Source: Bosea sp. F3-2 (GTDB lineage: Bacteria; Pseudomonadota; Alphaproteobacteria; Rhizobiales; Beijerinckiaceae). Taken from it: 64,000 bases of DNA. Each line of letters starts with the position of its first letter. The stretch's first letter is position 1. Under the pieces are notes generated by a model. It was not told where the DNA came from. It saw only the letters and a list, made by a program, of their open reading frames with translations, and made no database searches. The stretch lies in the NCBI RefSeq assembly GCF_008253865.1, contig NZ_CP042331.1, forward strand, positions 2,666,001-2,730,000. Direction: 5' to 3'. The position numbers and the translations under genes were made by a program. Below are positions 9,046 to 17,008 of the stretch, one piece after another.

Positions 9046-10068
9046 ATGAAGAAGATCGGCTTTCTCTCCTTCGGCCATTGGGCGCCCTCGCCGCAATCCG
9101 GCACGCGCTCGGCCGGCGATGCCTTGCTGCAGTCGATCGACCTCGCCGTCGCCGCCGAGGAACTCGGCGCGGACGGCGCCTATGTCCGCGTCCATCATTT
9201 CGCCCGGCAACTGGCCTCGCCCTTCCCGCTTCTCGCCGCGATCGGCGCCAAGACGAAACGCATCGAGATCGGCACCGCCGTGATCGACATGCGCTACGAG
9301 AACCCGCTCTACATGGCGGAAGACGCGGGCGCGGCCGACCTCATCGCCGGCGGACGGCTCCAGCTCGGCATCAGCCGCGGCTCGCCCGAGCAGGTGATCG
9401 ATGGCTGGCGCTATTTCGGCTACGAGCCGGCAGAGGGCCAGAGCGATGCCGATATGGGCCGGCGCCATGCCGAGGTGTTTCTCGACATGCTGCGCGGCCA
9501 GGGCTTCGCACAGCCCAACCCGCGCCCGATGTTCCCCAATCCGCCCGGTCTGCTGCGGCTCGAACCTCATTCCGAAGGATTGCGCGAGCGCATCTGGTGG
9601 GGCGCCGGCTCCAACGCGACCGCCACCTGGGCGGCAAAGCTCGGCATGAACCTGCAGAGCTCGACGCTGAAGGATGACGAGACGGGCGAGCCCTTCCACA
9701 TCCAGCAGGCAAAGCAGATTCGCGCCTATCGCGAGGCATGGAAGGAGGCGGGCCATGCGCGCCAGCCGCGCATCTCGGTGAGCCGCAGCATCTTCGCCTT
9801 GGTCGACGACCGCGACCGCGCCTATTTCGGCCGCGGCAACCAGAGCGACGACCAGATCGGCTTCATCGACGAGAACACCCGCGCCATCTTCGGACGTAGC
9901 TATGCGGCCGAGCCGGACAAGCTGATCAAGGAACTGGCGAAGGACGAGGCGATCGCCGAGGCCGATACGCTATTGCTCACCGTGCCGAACCAGCTCGGCG
10001 TCGACTACAATGCCCATGTGATCGAAGCGATCCTGAAGCATGTCGCGCCGGCTCTCGGCTGGCGCTGA
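9046..10068 (+). CDS. LLM class (luciferase-like) flavin-dependent oxidoreductase
   Basis: 340 residues from the ATG at 9046 (MKKIGFLSFGHW), chosen because it opens directly on the first beta strand of the TIM barrel; an in-frame extension upstream has no family character. Diagnostic stretches are AAEELGADGAYVRVHHF, IEIGTAVIDMRYENPLYMAEDAGAADLI (split here at family positions) and GRLQLGISRGSPEQV. These enzymes bind FMN or F420 and act as monooxygenases or reductases on varied substrates; nothing in the sequence identifies the substrate. It stands alone, about 200 bases after the GNAT gene, and converges on rnhA. Confidence 0.85.
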   Translation: MKKIGFLSFGHWAPSPQSGTRSAGDALLQSIDLAVAAEELGADGAYVRVHHFARQLASPFPLLAAIGAKTKRIEIGTAVIDMRYENPLYMAEDAGAADLIAGGRLQLGISRGSPEQVIDGWRYFGYEPAEGQSDADMGRRHAEVFLDMLRGQGFAQPNPRPMFPNPPGLLRLEPHSEGLRERIWWGAGSNATATWAAKLGMNLQSSTLKDDETGEPFHIQQAKQIRAYREAWKEAGHARQPRISVSRSIFALVDDRDRAYFGRGNQSDDQIGFIDENTRAIFGRSYAAEPDKLIKELAKDEAIAEADTLLLTVPNQLGVDYNAHVIEAILKHVAPALGWR

Positions 10069-10087
10069 GGGCAATCTTCCGAGCCCG

Positions 10088-10534
10088 CTACCGCCCCGCT
10101 TTGAACGGTGCCATCCCCGCCCGCGCGAGCGCGTCGGCGCGCTCGTTCATCTCATCGCCGGCGTGGCCCTTGACCCATTTCCACTCGATCTTGTGGCGCC
10201 CCAGCGCCGTCTCTAGCCGCTGCCAGAGCTCGGCGTTCTTGACCGGCTTCCTGTCGGCGGTCTTCCAGCCATTTTTCTTCCAGCCATGGATCCAGCCGGT
10301 GATGCCCTGGCGCAGATACTGGCTGTCGGTGTGCAGCGCGACCGTGCAGGGGCGCTTCAACGCCTCCAGCGCCGATATCGCTGCCATCAGCTCCATGCGG
10401 TTGTTGGTGGTCTGCGCCTCGCCGCCGGAGAGTTCCTTCTCGACGCCGTTATAGGTGAGGATCGCACCCCAACCGCCGGGGCCAGGGTTTCCCGAGCAAG
10501 CGCCGTCGGTCCAGACTTCGACAGTATCGCTCAC
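10088..10534 (-). CDS. rnhA: Ribonuclease HI
   Basis: 148 residues. All four catalytic carboxylates line up at the same numbers as in E. coli RNase HI: Asp10 (WTDGACSGNPG), Glu48 (NNRMEL), Asp70 (HTDSQY) and Asp134 (ERADALA), with His124 in KGHAGDE. It degrades the RNA strand of RNA:DNA hybrids, removing R-loops and Okazaki primers. The start overlaps the thrB stop by four bases, so it is the last gene of an ispH-thrB-rnhA transcription unit, an order common in alphaproteobacteria. Confidence 0.96.
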   Translation of the reverse strand: MSDTVEVWTDGACSGNPGPGGWGAILTYNGVEKELSGGEAQTTNNRMELMAAISALEALKRPCTVALHTDSQYLRQGITGWIHGWKKNGWKTADRKPVKNAELWQRLETALGRHKIEWKWVKGHAGDEMNERADALARAGMAPFKAGR

Positions 10535-11496
10535 CGCTTCAGCCCATATTCGCGGGCGTCGACCACCCGTTGGTGGAAGGCAAGCTTGCGGTCGTATTCG
10601 AGCGGATCATGCGGCTTGACCAGCGCGCCCGGCGGCACGTTGAGCCAGTCGACGAGGCGCGTGAGCAGGAAGCGCAGAGCCGAACCGCGGCAGAGCTGCG
10701 GCAGCGCCTCGATCTCCACCAGACTCAGCGGACGGACGGCCTCGTAGCCGGCAAGCAGCGCCTGTCCCTTGGTCAGGTTGAACGAGCCGTCGGCCTCGAA
10801 GCACCAGGAATTCAGGCAGATCGCCAGATCATAGGCATAGGCGTCGGTGCAGGCGAAATAGAAGTCGATCAGGCCTGACAGCCGGCTGCCGATGAAGAAG
10901 ACATTGTTGGGGAAGAGATCGGCATGGATCACGCCGCGCGGCAGGTCCTTGGGCCAGCTCGCCTCATGCACCGCAATCTCCGCCATGATCCGGCGGGCGA
11001 GGCCCGGAGAGACCTTGTCGGCGTCGGGGCCGGCCTGATGCGCGAGCGGACGCCAGCCGGGCACGGAGAGTGCGTTGACCCGCTCCATCGTGAAGTCGGC
11101 CCCGGCCTCGTGCAGCAGCGCGAGACCGCGGCCGAGCTCCTGGCAATGGGCGGCGGTGGGGCGGCGGACCGACAGCCCGTCGAGAAAGGTGACGATCGCG
11201 GCGGGGCGCCCAGCGAGGCGACCGAGCATCTCGCCGCGGCTGTCCTTCACCGGCTGCGGGCAGATCAGCCCACGCGAGGCGAGGTGCTGCATCAGCCCGA
11301 GGAAGAACGGCAGGTCGTCCGGGTTCACCCGCTTCTCGTAGAGGGTGAGGATGTAGGAGCCCTGGGTGGTGTGCAGCAGGTAGTTCGAGTTCTCGACGCC
11401 TTCGGCGATACCCTTGGCGGAAAGCAGATCGCCGATGCCATAGCGCGCCACAAAGGCAGCCATCTCGTCATCGGGCACTTCGGTATAGACGGCCAA
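10531..11496 (-). CDS. thrB: Homoserine kinase (aminoglycoside-phosphotransferase fold, ThrB type II)
   Basis: 321 residues. The N terminus MAVYTEVPDDEMAAFVARYG and the GVENSNYLLHT segment are typical of the alphaproteobacterial homoserine kinase, which has the APH/choline kinase fold and not the GHMP fold of E. coli ThrB. The catalytic loop is VIHADLFPNNVFF with the metal-binding region LIDFYFAC. It phosphorylates homoserine, making the substrate of ThrC. Overlaps rnhA by four bases; the upstream gap to ispH (84 bases) contains a small palindromic repeat. Confidence 0.93.
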   Translation of the reverse strand: MAVYTEVPDDEMAAFVARYGIGDLLSAKGIAEGVENSNYLLHTTQGSYILTLYEKRVNPDDLPFFLGLMQHLASRGLICPQPVKDSRGEMLGRLAGRPAAIVTFLDGLSVRRPTAAHCQELGRGLALLHEAGADFTMERVNALSVPGWRPLAHQAGPDADKVSPGLARRIMAEIAVHEASWPKDLPRGVIHADLFPNNVFFIGSRLSGLIDFYFACTDAYAYDLAICLNSWCFEADGSFNLTKGQALLAGYEAVRPLSLVEIEALPQLCRGSALRFLLTRLVDWLNVPPGALVKPHDPLEYDRKLAFHQRVVDAREYGLKR

Positions 11497-11525
11497 GATC
11501 AGGCTCTCTTGCTAGTTGGTTGATC

Positions 11526-11569
11526 GCATTTTCTTTACGCGAACCGGTATCCACTTCGCTCGAAAATGC
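11526..11569. repeat. Small palindromic repeat, family D
   Basis: GCATTTTC at the left end and GAAAATGC at the right end are exact complements, enclosing an ACGCGAACCGGTATCCACTT interior. I recognise this sequence type as a dispersed Rhizobiales repeat. It lies between ispH and thrB, inside the presumed operon, where it could act as an RNA hairpin. Confidence 0.7.
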
Positions 11570-11580
11570 TTCTGCTGGAG

Positions 11581-12552
11581 TTATTCGGCCGCGGTCGGCG
11601 CCGCCTCGCTGCGCAGCTCGCGCGGCAGCGGGAAGAAGACGTTCTCGTCGGCGGTCGAGACGGTCTCGACACGGACCTCGTAGCGCTCGGCGAAGGCGTC
11701 GATGATCTCCTCGACCAGCACCTCCGGTGCGCTGGCGCCGGCGGTGATGCCGAGGCTGCGGATATTGCCGAAGATCGACCAGTCGATCTCGTCGGTGCGG
11801 AGCACGAGCCGCGCCACGGGGCAGCCGGCGCGTTCGGCCACCTCGCGCAGGCGCTGCGAATTCGAGGAGTTGGGCGAGCCGACCACGATCAGCCCGTCGA
11901 CCTGCGGGGCGACGCGCTTCACCGCCTCCTGGCGGTTCGTCGTCGCGTAGCAGATATCTTCCTTGTGCGGGGCGATCAGCTCCGGGAAACGGGCCTGCAG
12001 CGCCTCGACGATTTCGCGCGTGTCGTCGACCGAAAGCGTGGTCTGCGTGACATAGGCGAGCGGCTGGCCGGTCGGCGGGGTCAGCGCCGCGACGTCCTCC
12101 AGCGTCTCGATCAGTGTGATCGCACCCTCGGGGAGCTGGCCCATCGTGCCGATGACCTCGGGGTGGCCGGCATGACCGACGAGCAGGATGTGGCGGCCGC
12201 GCTTGTGATGGACCTCCGCCTCGCGATGCACCTTCGTCACCAGCGGGCAGGTGGCGTCGATGGCGAAGAGATTGCGCGCCTTTGCCGCCGCCGGCACCGC
12301 CTTGGCGACGCCATGGGCGGAGAAGATCACCGGCCGGGTCTCGTCGGGCACCTCGTCGAGCTCGGCGACGAAGACCGCGCCCTTCCGCTTCAGGGATTCG
12401 ACGACGTATTTGTTATGGACGATCTCGTGGCGGACATAGACCGGCGCGCCATGGACGCTGAGCGCCTTCTCGACCGCGTCGATGGCGCGCACGACCCCGG
12501 CGCAGAAGCCGCGCGGGGCACAGAGCAGAATGTCGAGCGGTGGCTTGGTCAC
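11581..12552 (-). CDS. ispH: 4-Hydroxy-3-methylbut-2-enyl diphosphate reductase
   Basis: Last enzyme of the MEP isoprenoid pathway, a [4Fe-4S] protein producing IPP and DMAPP. The cluster cysteines are in PRGFCAG (Cys17 from the chosen start) and DATCPLV, with a third expected further on; YVRHEIVHNKYVV and GSPNSSNSQRL are family signatures. The frame stays open upstream past the start of the divergent antiporter gene, but the GTG at 12552 yields VTKPPLDILLCAPRGF, matching relatives, and has a GGAG upstream; GTG at 12669 is the main alternative. Length from 12552 is 323 residues, normal for the family. First gene of the ispH-thrB-rnhA unit. Confidence 0.93.
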   Translation of the reverse strand: MTKPPLDILLCAPRGFCAGVVRAIDAVEKALSVHGAPVYVRHEIVHNKYVVESLKRKGAVFVAELDEVPDETRPVIFSAHGVAKAVPAAAKARNLFAIDATCPLVTKVHREAEVHHKRGRHILLVGHAGHPEVIGTMGQLPEGAITLIETLEDVAALTPPTGQPLAYVTQTTLSVDDTREIVEALQARFPELIAPHKEDICYATTNRQEAVKRVAPQVDGLIVVGSPNSSNSQRLREVAERAGCPVARLVLRTDEIDWSIFGNIRSLGITAGASAPEVLVEEIIDAFAERYEVRVETVSTADENVFFPLPRELRSEAAPTAAE

Positions 12553-12751
12553 GCGCGGAAAGAACTCCAATCGGTCCCGGTCTTCTTTCGGCGGGATCGG
12601 GGCGATGTCAAGGAAGCGAAGCGGCGCAGCCGCTAGCTCACGGTCGATTGCCTCTCGCAGGATCGCCACCGAGGGCCTAGATAGAGCCTTGGCCCGCCGT
12701 GCCGTCCCGCCGCGCCAGGCCACCCACGCCCGCCTCCCATAAGAGTTCCGC

Positions 12752-14617
12752 ATGGCCGACGCCGCCTCGCATGTCAGCTTCCTGCCGCCCATCCTGACCT
12801 TCTGCGCTGCCGCAGTGATCGCCGTGCCGATCTTCCGCAAGCTCGGGCAGTCGGCGGTGCTCGGCTATCTCGCGGCCGGCATCGTGATCGGCCCTTCCCT
12901 GCTGGGCGTGATCAAGGACCCCGACGCCATCCGCAGCACCGCCGAGATCGGCGTGGTGCTGCTGCTCTTCCTGGTCGGCCTCGAGCTGCAGCCGGCGCGC
13001 CTCTATTCGATGCGCAAGGACATTCTCGGCACGGGCCTCGCGCAGATGGCGCTCAGCGCCGCCGGCATCGGTCTCCTCGGCTGGTCTTTCGGCCTGTCCG
13101 CCGCAGGCGCTGTCGCGGTCGGTGTGGCGCTGGCGCTCTCCGCCACCTCGATCGCGCTGCAGCAGCTCGAAGAGAGGGGCGATGCCGGCGAGACCTACGG
13201 CCGGCGCACCTTCTCGATCCTGCTGTTCCAGGATATGGCGATTGCGCCCGTGCTGGCGCTGCTACCCTTGCTCGCCACCACCGGCGGCGCACAGGCCGGC
13301 AGCCCGATGCGCGCCCTCGCCAGCCTCGGCATCGCGCTCGGCGCGCTGATCGCGATCATCCTGGCCGGGCGCTATGTGCTGAACCCGTTCTTCCGCATCC
13401 TCGCCAATACCGGCGCCAAGGATGTGATGACGGCGGCCGCCCTGCTGATCGTGCTCGGCGCCGCCCTGCTGATGGAGCATGTCGGCCTGTCGATGGCGAT
13501 GGGCGCCTTCCTCGCCGGCGTGATGCTGGCCGACTCGCATTTCCGGCACGAGCTCGAAGCCGATATCGAGCCGTTCCGCGGTGTGCTGCTTGGCCTGTTC
13601 TTCATGGCGGTCGGCATGTCGCTCGACCTGCTGCTGGTCACGACCAACTGGATGCTGTTGGCGGTGGCAGCGCCTCTGCTGGTGCTGTTCAAGATCGCGG
13701 TCGTCACCTCGATCCTGCGGATCTCCTGCTCCTCCTGGCTGGAGGCGATCCGGGCCGGCGCCCTGCTCTCGCCGGCCGGCGAATTCGCCTTCGTGCTGTT
13801 GCCACTGGGCCTGGCGCAGGGTCTGCTCACGCCGCCGCAGGCGGCCATGGCAACGGCACTCGCCGCGATCAGCATGCTGCTCGGTCCGATCGTCGCCAGG
13901 CTGATCGACGCGGTGCTGCTCTCGCGCGTCGCGCCGGAGACGATGGAAGAGGATTTCGACGGGATCAGCGACAGCCAGGTGATGGTGGTCGGCTTCGGCC
14001 GCTTCGGCCAGGTGGTGACGCAGGCGCTGCTCCTGCAGCACGTCAACATCACCGTGATCGATTCCGATGTCGAGCAGATCCGCGCCGCCGCCCGCTTCGG
14101 CTTCAAGGTCTATTACGGCGACGGGATGCGCCTCGACGTGCTGCGTGCCGCGGGCGCCGGCCGGGTGAAGGTGATCTGCGTCTGCATCGACAACAAGGAC
14201 GCGGCGCTGCGCATCGTCGAGATGGTCAAGGCCGAGTTCCCGCAGGTGCGCGTGCATGTGCGCGCCTTCGACAGAATCCATGCGATCGACCTGATGAAGG
14301 CCAATGTCGATTACCAGATGCGCGAGACCTTCGAATCGGCGCTCGGCTTCGGCCGCGTCACGCTGGAGACCCTGGGCTTGAGCCGCGACGAAGCCGATTT
14401 CGTCATCGACCATGTCCGCGATCGCGACGCGCAGCGCATGGAAATCCAGTTCCACGAGGGTATCGCCGCCGCACTGAACCGCGTGCCGCGCGTGACGCCG
14501 GAGCCGATCGTCAAGCCGAAGGGCAAGTCCAAGGCCCTCAATGCCGAGACCGAGCAGGTCATCGCCGATGGTGGGGCCGAGGTCTCGGTCGGCGGCGTCG
14601 GAGAGCCGGAGCGGTGA
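12752..14617 (+). CDS. Monovalent cation:proton antiporter-2 (KefB/KefC type)
   Basis: 621 residues. About 12 membrane helices occupy residues 1-390 (starting PPILTFCAAAVIAVPIF, with LGYLAAGIVIGPS and GVALALSATSIALQQL typical of CPA2 exchangers). A cytosolic TrkA-N Rossmann domain follows, with VVGFGRFGQ at about residue 412 and the conserved YYGDG end of the second strand. The family exchanges potassium or sodium for protons; KefB/C of enterobacteria are glutathione-gated, but gating here is unknown. Residues after about 560 form a Lys/Glu-rich tail. The next gene overlaps by four bases. Confidence 0.9.
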   Translation: MADAASHVSFLPPILTFCAAAVIAVPIFRKLGQSAVLGYLAAGIVIGPSLLGVIKDPDAIRSTAEIGVVLLLFLVGLELQPARLYSMRKDILGTGLAQMALSAAGIGLLGWSFGLSAAGAVAVGVALALSATSIALQQLEERGDAGETYGRRTFSILLFQDMAIAPVLALLPLLATTGGAQAGSPMRALASLGIALGALIAIILAGRYVLNPFFRILANTGAKDVMTAAALLIVLGAALLMEHVGLSMAMGAFLAGVMLADSHFRHELEADIEPFRGVLLGLFFMAVGMSLDLLLVTTNWMLLAVAAPLLVLFKIAVVTSILRISCSSWLEAIRAGALLSPAGEFAFVLLPLGLAQGLLTPPQAAMATALAAISMLLGPIVARLIDAVLLSRVAPETMEEDFDGISDSQVMVVGFGRFGQVVTQALLLQHVNITVIDSDVEQIRAAARFGFKVYYGDGMRLDVLRAAGAGRVKVICVCIDNKDAALRIVEMVKAEFPQVRVHVRAFDRIHAIDLMKANVDYQMRETFESALGFGRVTLETLGLSRDEADFVIDHVRDRDAQRMEIQFHEGIAAALNRVPRVTPEPIVKPKGKSKALNAETEQVIADGGAEVSVGGVGEPER

Positions 14618-16032
14618 CCAGCGCCTCGCCCCGGCCGGCGCAGGCCGTCTTCGTCGACGGTTCGCTGATGCGCCATGTCGCCGTGATGACGGGGACGGGC
14701 TCGATCGGCCTGATGGCCGTCTTCGTCGTCGACCTCCTGTCGCTGCTCTACGTCTCATGGCTCGGGCGGCCAGAGGCGACGGCCGGTGTCGGCTTCGCCA
14801 CCATCGTGCTCTATCTGATGGTCTCGGTGAATGTCGGGCTGATGATTGCGGTCGCCGCCCTGACCTCGCGCAGCATTGGCGCCGGCGATCGCGAGGGCGC
14901 GCGGCGCATCGCCGCCTCCACAATGGTCCTGATGGCGCTGGTGGCGCTCATGCTGTCGCTTGCCGCGCTGCCGCTGCTTCCCTGGCTGCTGCGCACCATC
15001 GGCGCGCGTGACCAATCCTACGCCGTCGCCCTCTCCTTCCTGCACATCACCCTGCCCTCCAACGTGCTGATGGCGATCGGCATGGGCTTCTCCGGCGTGC
15101 TGCGCGCCATCGGCGACGCGCGCCGGGCGATGTTCGTCACGCTCGGCGGCGGTATCGCCACTGCCGGGCTCGACCCGCTGCTGATCTTCGGCTTCGGTCT
15201 CGGGCCGGACGGCGCTGCGATCGCAATCGTGCTGGCGCGCGTCATCATCGTCGCGATCGGCTTCCACGCAGCCGTGGTCGTTCACGGCATGATGGCCCGG
15301 CCACGGCTGAGCTGGATTCGCCAGGACAGCGCCCGGACCTTCGCGATTGCCGGGCCGGCCATCCTGACCAACCTCTCCAACCCGATCGCCAATGCCGTGT
15401 TCGCTGGCGTCGTCGCCCGCTTCGGCGATGCGGCGATCGCGGCGCTGGCGATCATGGACCGGCTGGTGCCGGTCGCTTTCGGCGCGGTGTTCGCGCTCTC
15501 AGGCGCGGTCGGGCCGATCCTCGGCCAGAACTGGGGCGCCGGCCGCTTCGACCGGATGCGGCGCGGCCTGACGGATTCGGCGATCTTCGCAGCCGGATGC
15601 GTCCTGGTTTCCGGGTTGCTGCTGCTTTCGCTGCGCGGCGTCATCGTCTCCGCCTTCCACGCAGCGGGGCTGACGGCGGAGCTGGTCGAGTTCTTCTGCC
15701 TGATCGCCGGGCCGATGTGGCTCTTCGTTGGCATGCTGTTCGTCGCCAATGCAGCCTTCAACAATCTCGGCATGCCGTTCCTGTCGACGCTGTTCAGCTG
15801 GGGGCGGGCGACGCTCGGCACGATGCCCCTCGCCTTCCTCGGCGCGCAGATCGCCGGGCCGAAGGGTGCGCTGGCGGGCTCGGCGCTGGGTGCGGTCGCC
15901 TTTGGCGTGCTGGCGCTGATCTTCGCCTATCGCGGCATCGCCCGGCTGGAGCGCGAGGCCATGCAGCGGCGGGCTACCTTCGATTTGCCAGACAAGGACA
16001 CCCTGCTATCGTCCGCTCAGGCACGGAACTGA
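14614..16032 (+). CDS. MATE family multidrug exporter
   Basis: 472 residues with about 12 hydrophobic helices in two related halves, each opening with the MATE pattern (first half PEATAGVGFATIVLYL, second half GDAAIAALAIMDRLVPVAFGAVFALSGAVGPILGQN in two pieces). NorM-type proteins export cationic drugs in exchange for sodium or protons. The GTG start overlaps the antiporter stop, so the two transporters are translationally coupled. Confidence 0.9.
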   Translation: MTSASPRPAQAVFVDGSLMRHVAVMTGTGSIGLMAVFVVDLLSLLYVSWLGRPEATAGVGFATIVLYLMVSVNVGLMIAVAALTSRSIGAGDREGARRIAASTMVLMALVALMLSLAALPLLPWLLRTIGARDQSYAVALSFLHITLPSNVLMAIGMGFSGVLRAIGDARRAMFVTLGGGIATAGLDPLLIFGFGLGPDGAAIAIVLARVIIVAIGFHAAVVVHGMMARPRLSWIRQDSARTFAIAGPAILTNLSNPIANAVFAGVVARFGDAAIAALAIMDRLVPVAFGAVFALSGAVGPILGQNWGAGRFDRMRRGLTDSAIFAAGCVLVSGLLLLSLRGVIVSAFHAAGLTAELVEFFCLIAGPMWLFVGMLFVANAAFNNLGMPFLSTLFSWGRATLGTMPLAFLGAQIAGPKGALAGSALGAVAFGVLALIFAYRGIARLEREAMQRRATFDLPDKDTLLSSAQARN

Positions 16033-16054
16033 ACGCCGGCCTGGGGAGGCGTCC

Positions 16055-16945
16055 ATGATGAATCTGTTCGATATCATGCAATCGGCCCAGAACGGTCGAG
16101 CTGTGCCGAATCTCGCCCAGCAATATGGATTGAGTCTGCAGCAGACCCAGGCCGCGCTCGATGCGCTGCTGCCGGCCTTCTCGATGGGGCTGCAGCGACA
16201 GACGCAGGACCCCTTCGCCTTCGGCGCGCTGGCCCAGATGATGACGGCCTCTCCCTATGCCCGCTTCTTCGAGGCCGCCGGCAGCGGCATCCCTACCGGC
16301 GCGCAGTCGGCCGGGAACGACGTGCTGAGCCAGCTCTTCGGCTCGCGCGAGGTCAGCCAGGCCATCGCAGCTCAGGCGGCGGCGACCAGCGGCGTCAGCC
16401 AGGCGATCCTGAAGCAGATGCTCCCGATCATTGCCGCGATGCTGATGGGCGGCCTGTCCAAATCGAGCAGCAATGAAGGGCTCGGCGGCATTCTCGGCCA
16501 GTTCGCCGAGATGATGCGCGGCCAGATGCCGGGCATGCAGCCTGCCCCGCAGCAGCCGCAGATGCCGGCCAATCCGTTCGAAGCGATCCTGAAGGGCATG
16601 TTCGGTCAGGCTGGGGCCCAGCCTCAAGCGAGCCCTCAGGCCAACCCAACCGACCCGTTCGGCGGCGCGCTCGGCCAGATCCTCGGCGGCATGTTCGGTG
16701 GCGCTGCAGCCTCGCAGCCGGAGTCTGCTCCCGCGCCGCGCAGCGCTCCGCCGCGCCGCGCGCCTGCACCCGAGACAGAGCCGGAGGAGGCATCCCCCTC
16801 CTCGCTGCCTCCTGGCCCCGGCTCGATCGGCCTCGACGCGCTCAACCAGATGTTCGAGCACGGCCGCCAGATCCAGGACGAGCATCAGAATGCGCTGAAG
16901 TCGATCCTGGACGCGATGCTCGGCGGCGGCCAGGGACGCCGCTGA
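16055..16945 (+). CDS. DUF937 domain protein
   Basis: 296 residues. The N-terminal 150 residues match DUF937: NLFDIMQSAQNGRAVPNLAQQYGLS, LPAFSMGLQRQ, and the QAILKQMLPIIAAMLMGGLSK segment. From about residue 165 the protein becomes rich in Pro, Gln and Ala with repeated FGGALGQILGGMFGG-like stretches, likely disordered, and ends in a short predicted helix (NQMFEHGRQIQDEHQNALK). No enzymatic role is known for the family. A GGGGAGGCG ribosome-binding stretch precedes the ATG. Confidence 0.82.
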   Translation: MMNLFDIMQSAQNGRAVPNLAQQYGLSLQQTQAALDALLPAFSMGLQRQTQDPFAFGALAQMMTASPYARFFEAAGSGIPTGAQSAGNDVLSQLFGSREVSQAIAAQAAATSGVSQAILKQMLPIIAAMLMGGLSKSSSNEGLGGILGQFAEMMRGQMPGMQPAPQQPQMPANPFEAILKGMFGQAGAQPQASPQANPTDPFGGALGQILGGMFGGAAASQPESAPAPRSAPPRRAPAPETEPEEASPSSLPPGPGSIGLDALNQMFEHGRQIQDEHQNALKSILDAMLGGGQGRR

Positions 16946-17008
16946 AGCAGAACGGCTGCCGAAGAAGCGGGACAGCAAGCCGATCCCGGCCGGCTGATCA
17001 CCCAGGCG

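Noticed and set aside
12553..12840. Longer N terminus for IspH
   Set aside because: The extension overlaps the divergent antiporter start, is basic and unlike relatives; GTG 12552 matches the family N terminus.
13262..14923. Minus-strand open frame opposite the Kef antiporter
   Set aside because: His/Asp/Glu-rich translation typical of antisense of membrane genes; no start signal and no recognisable motif.
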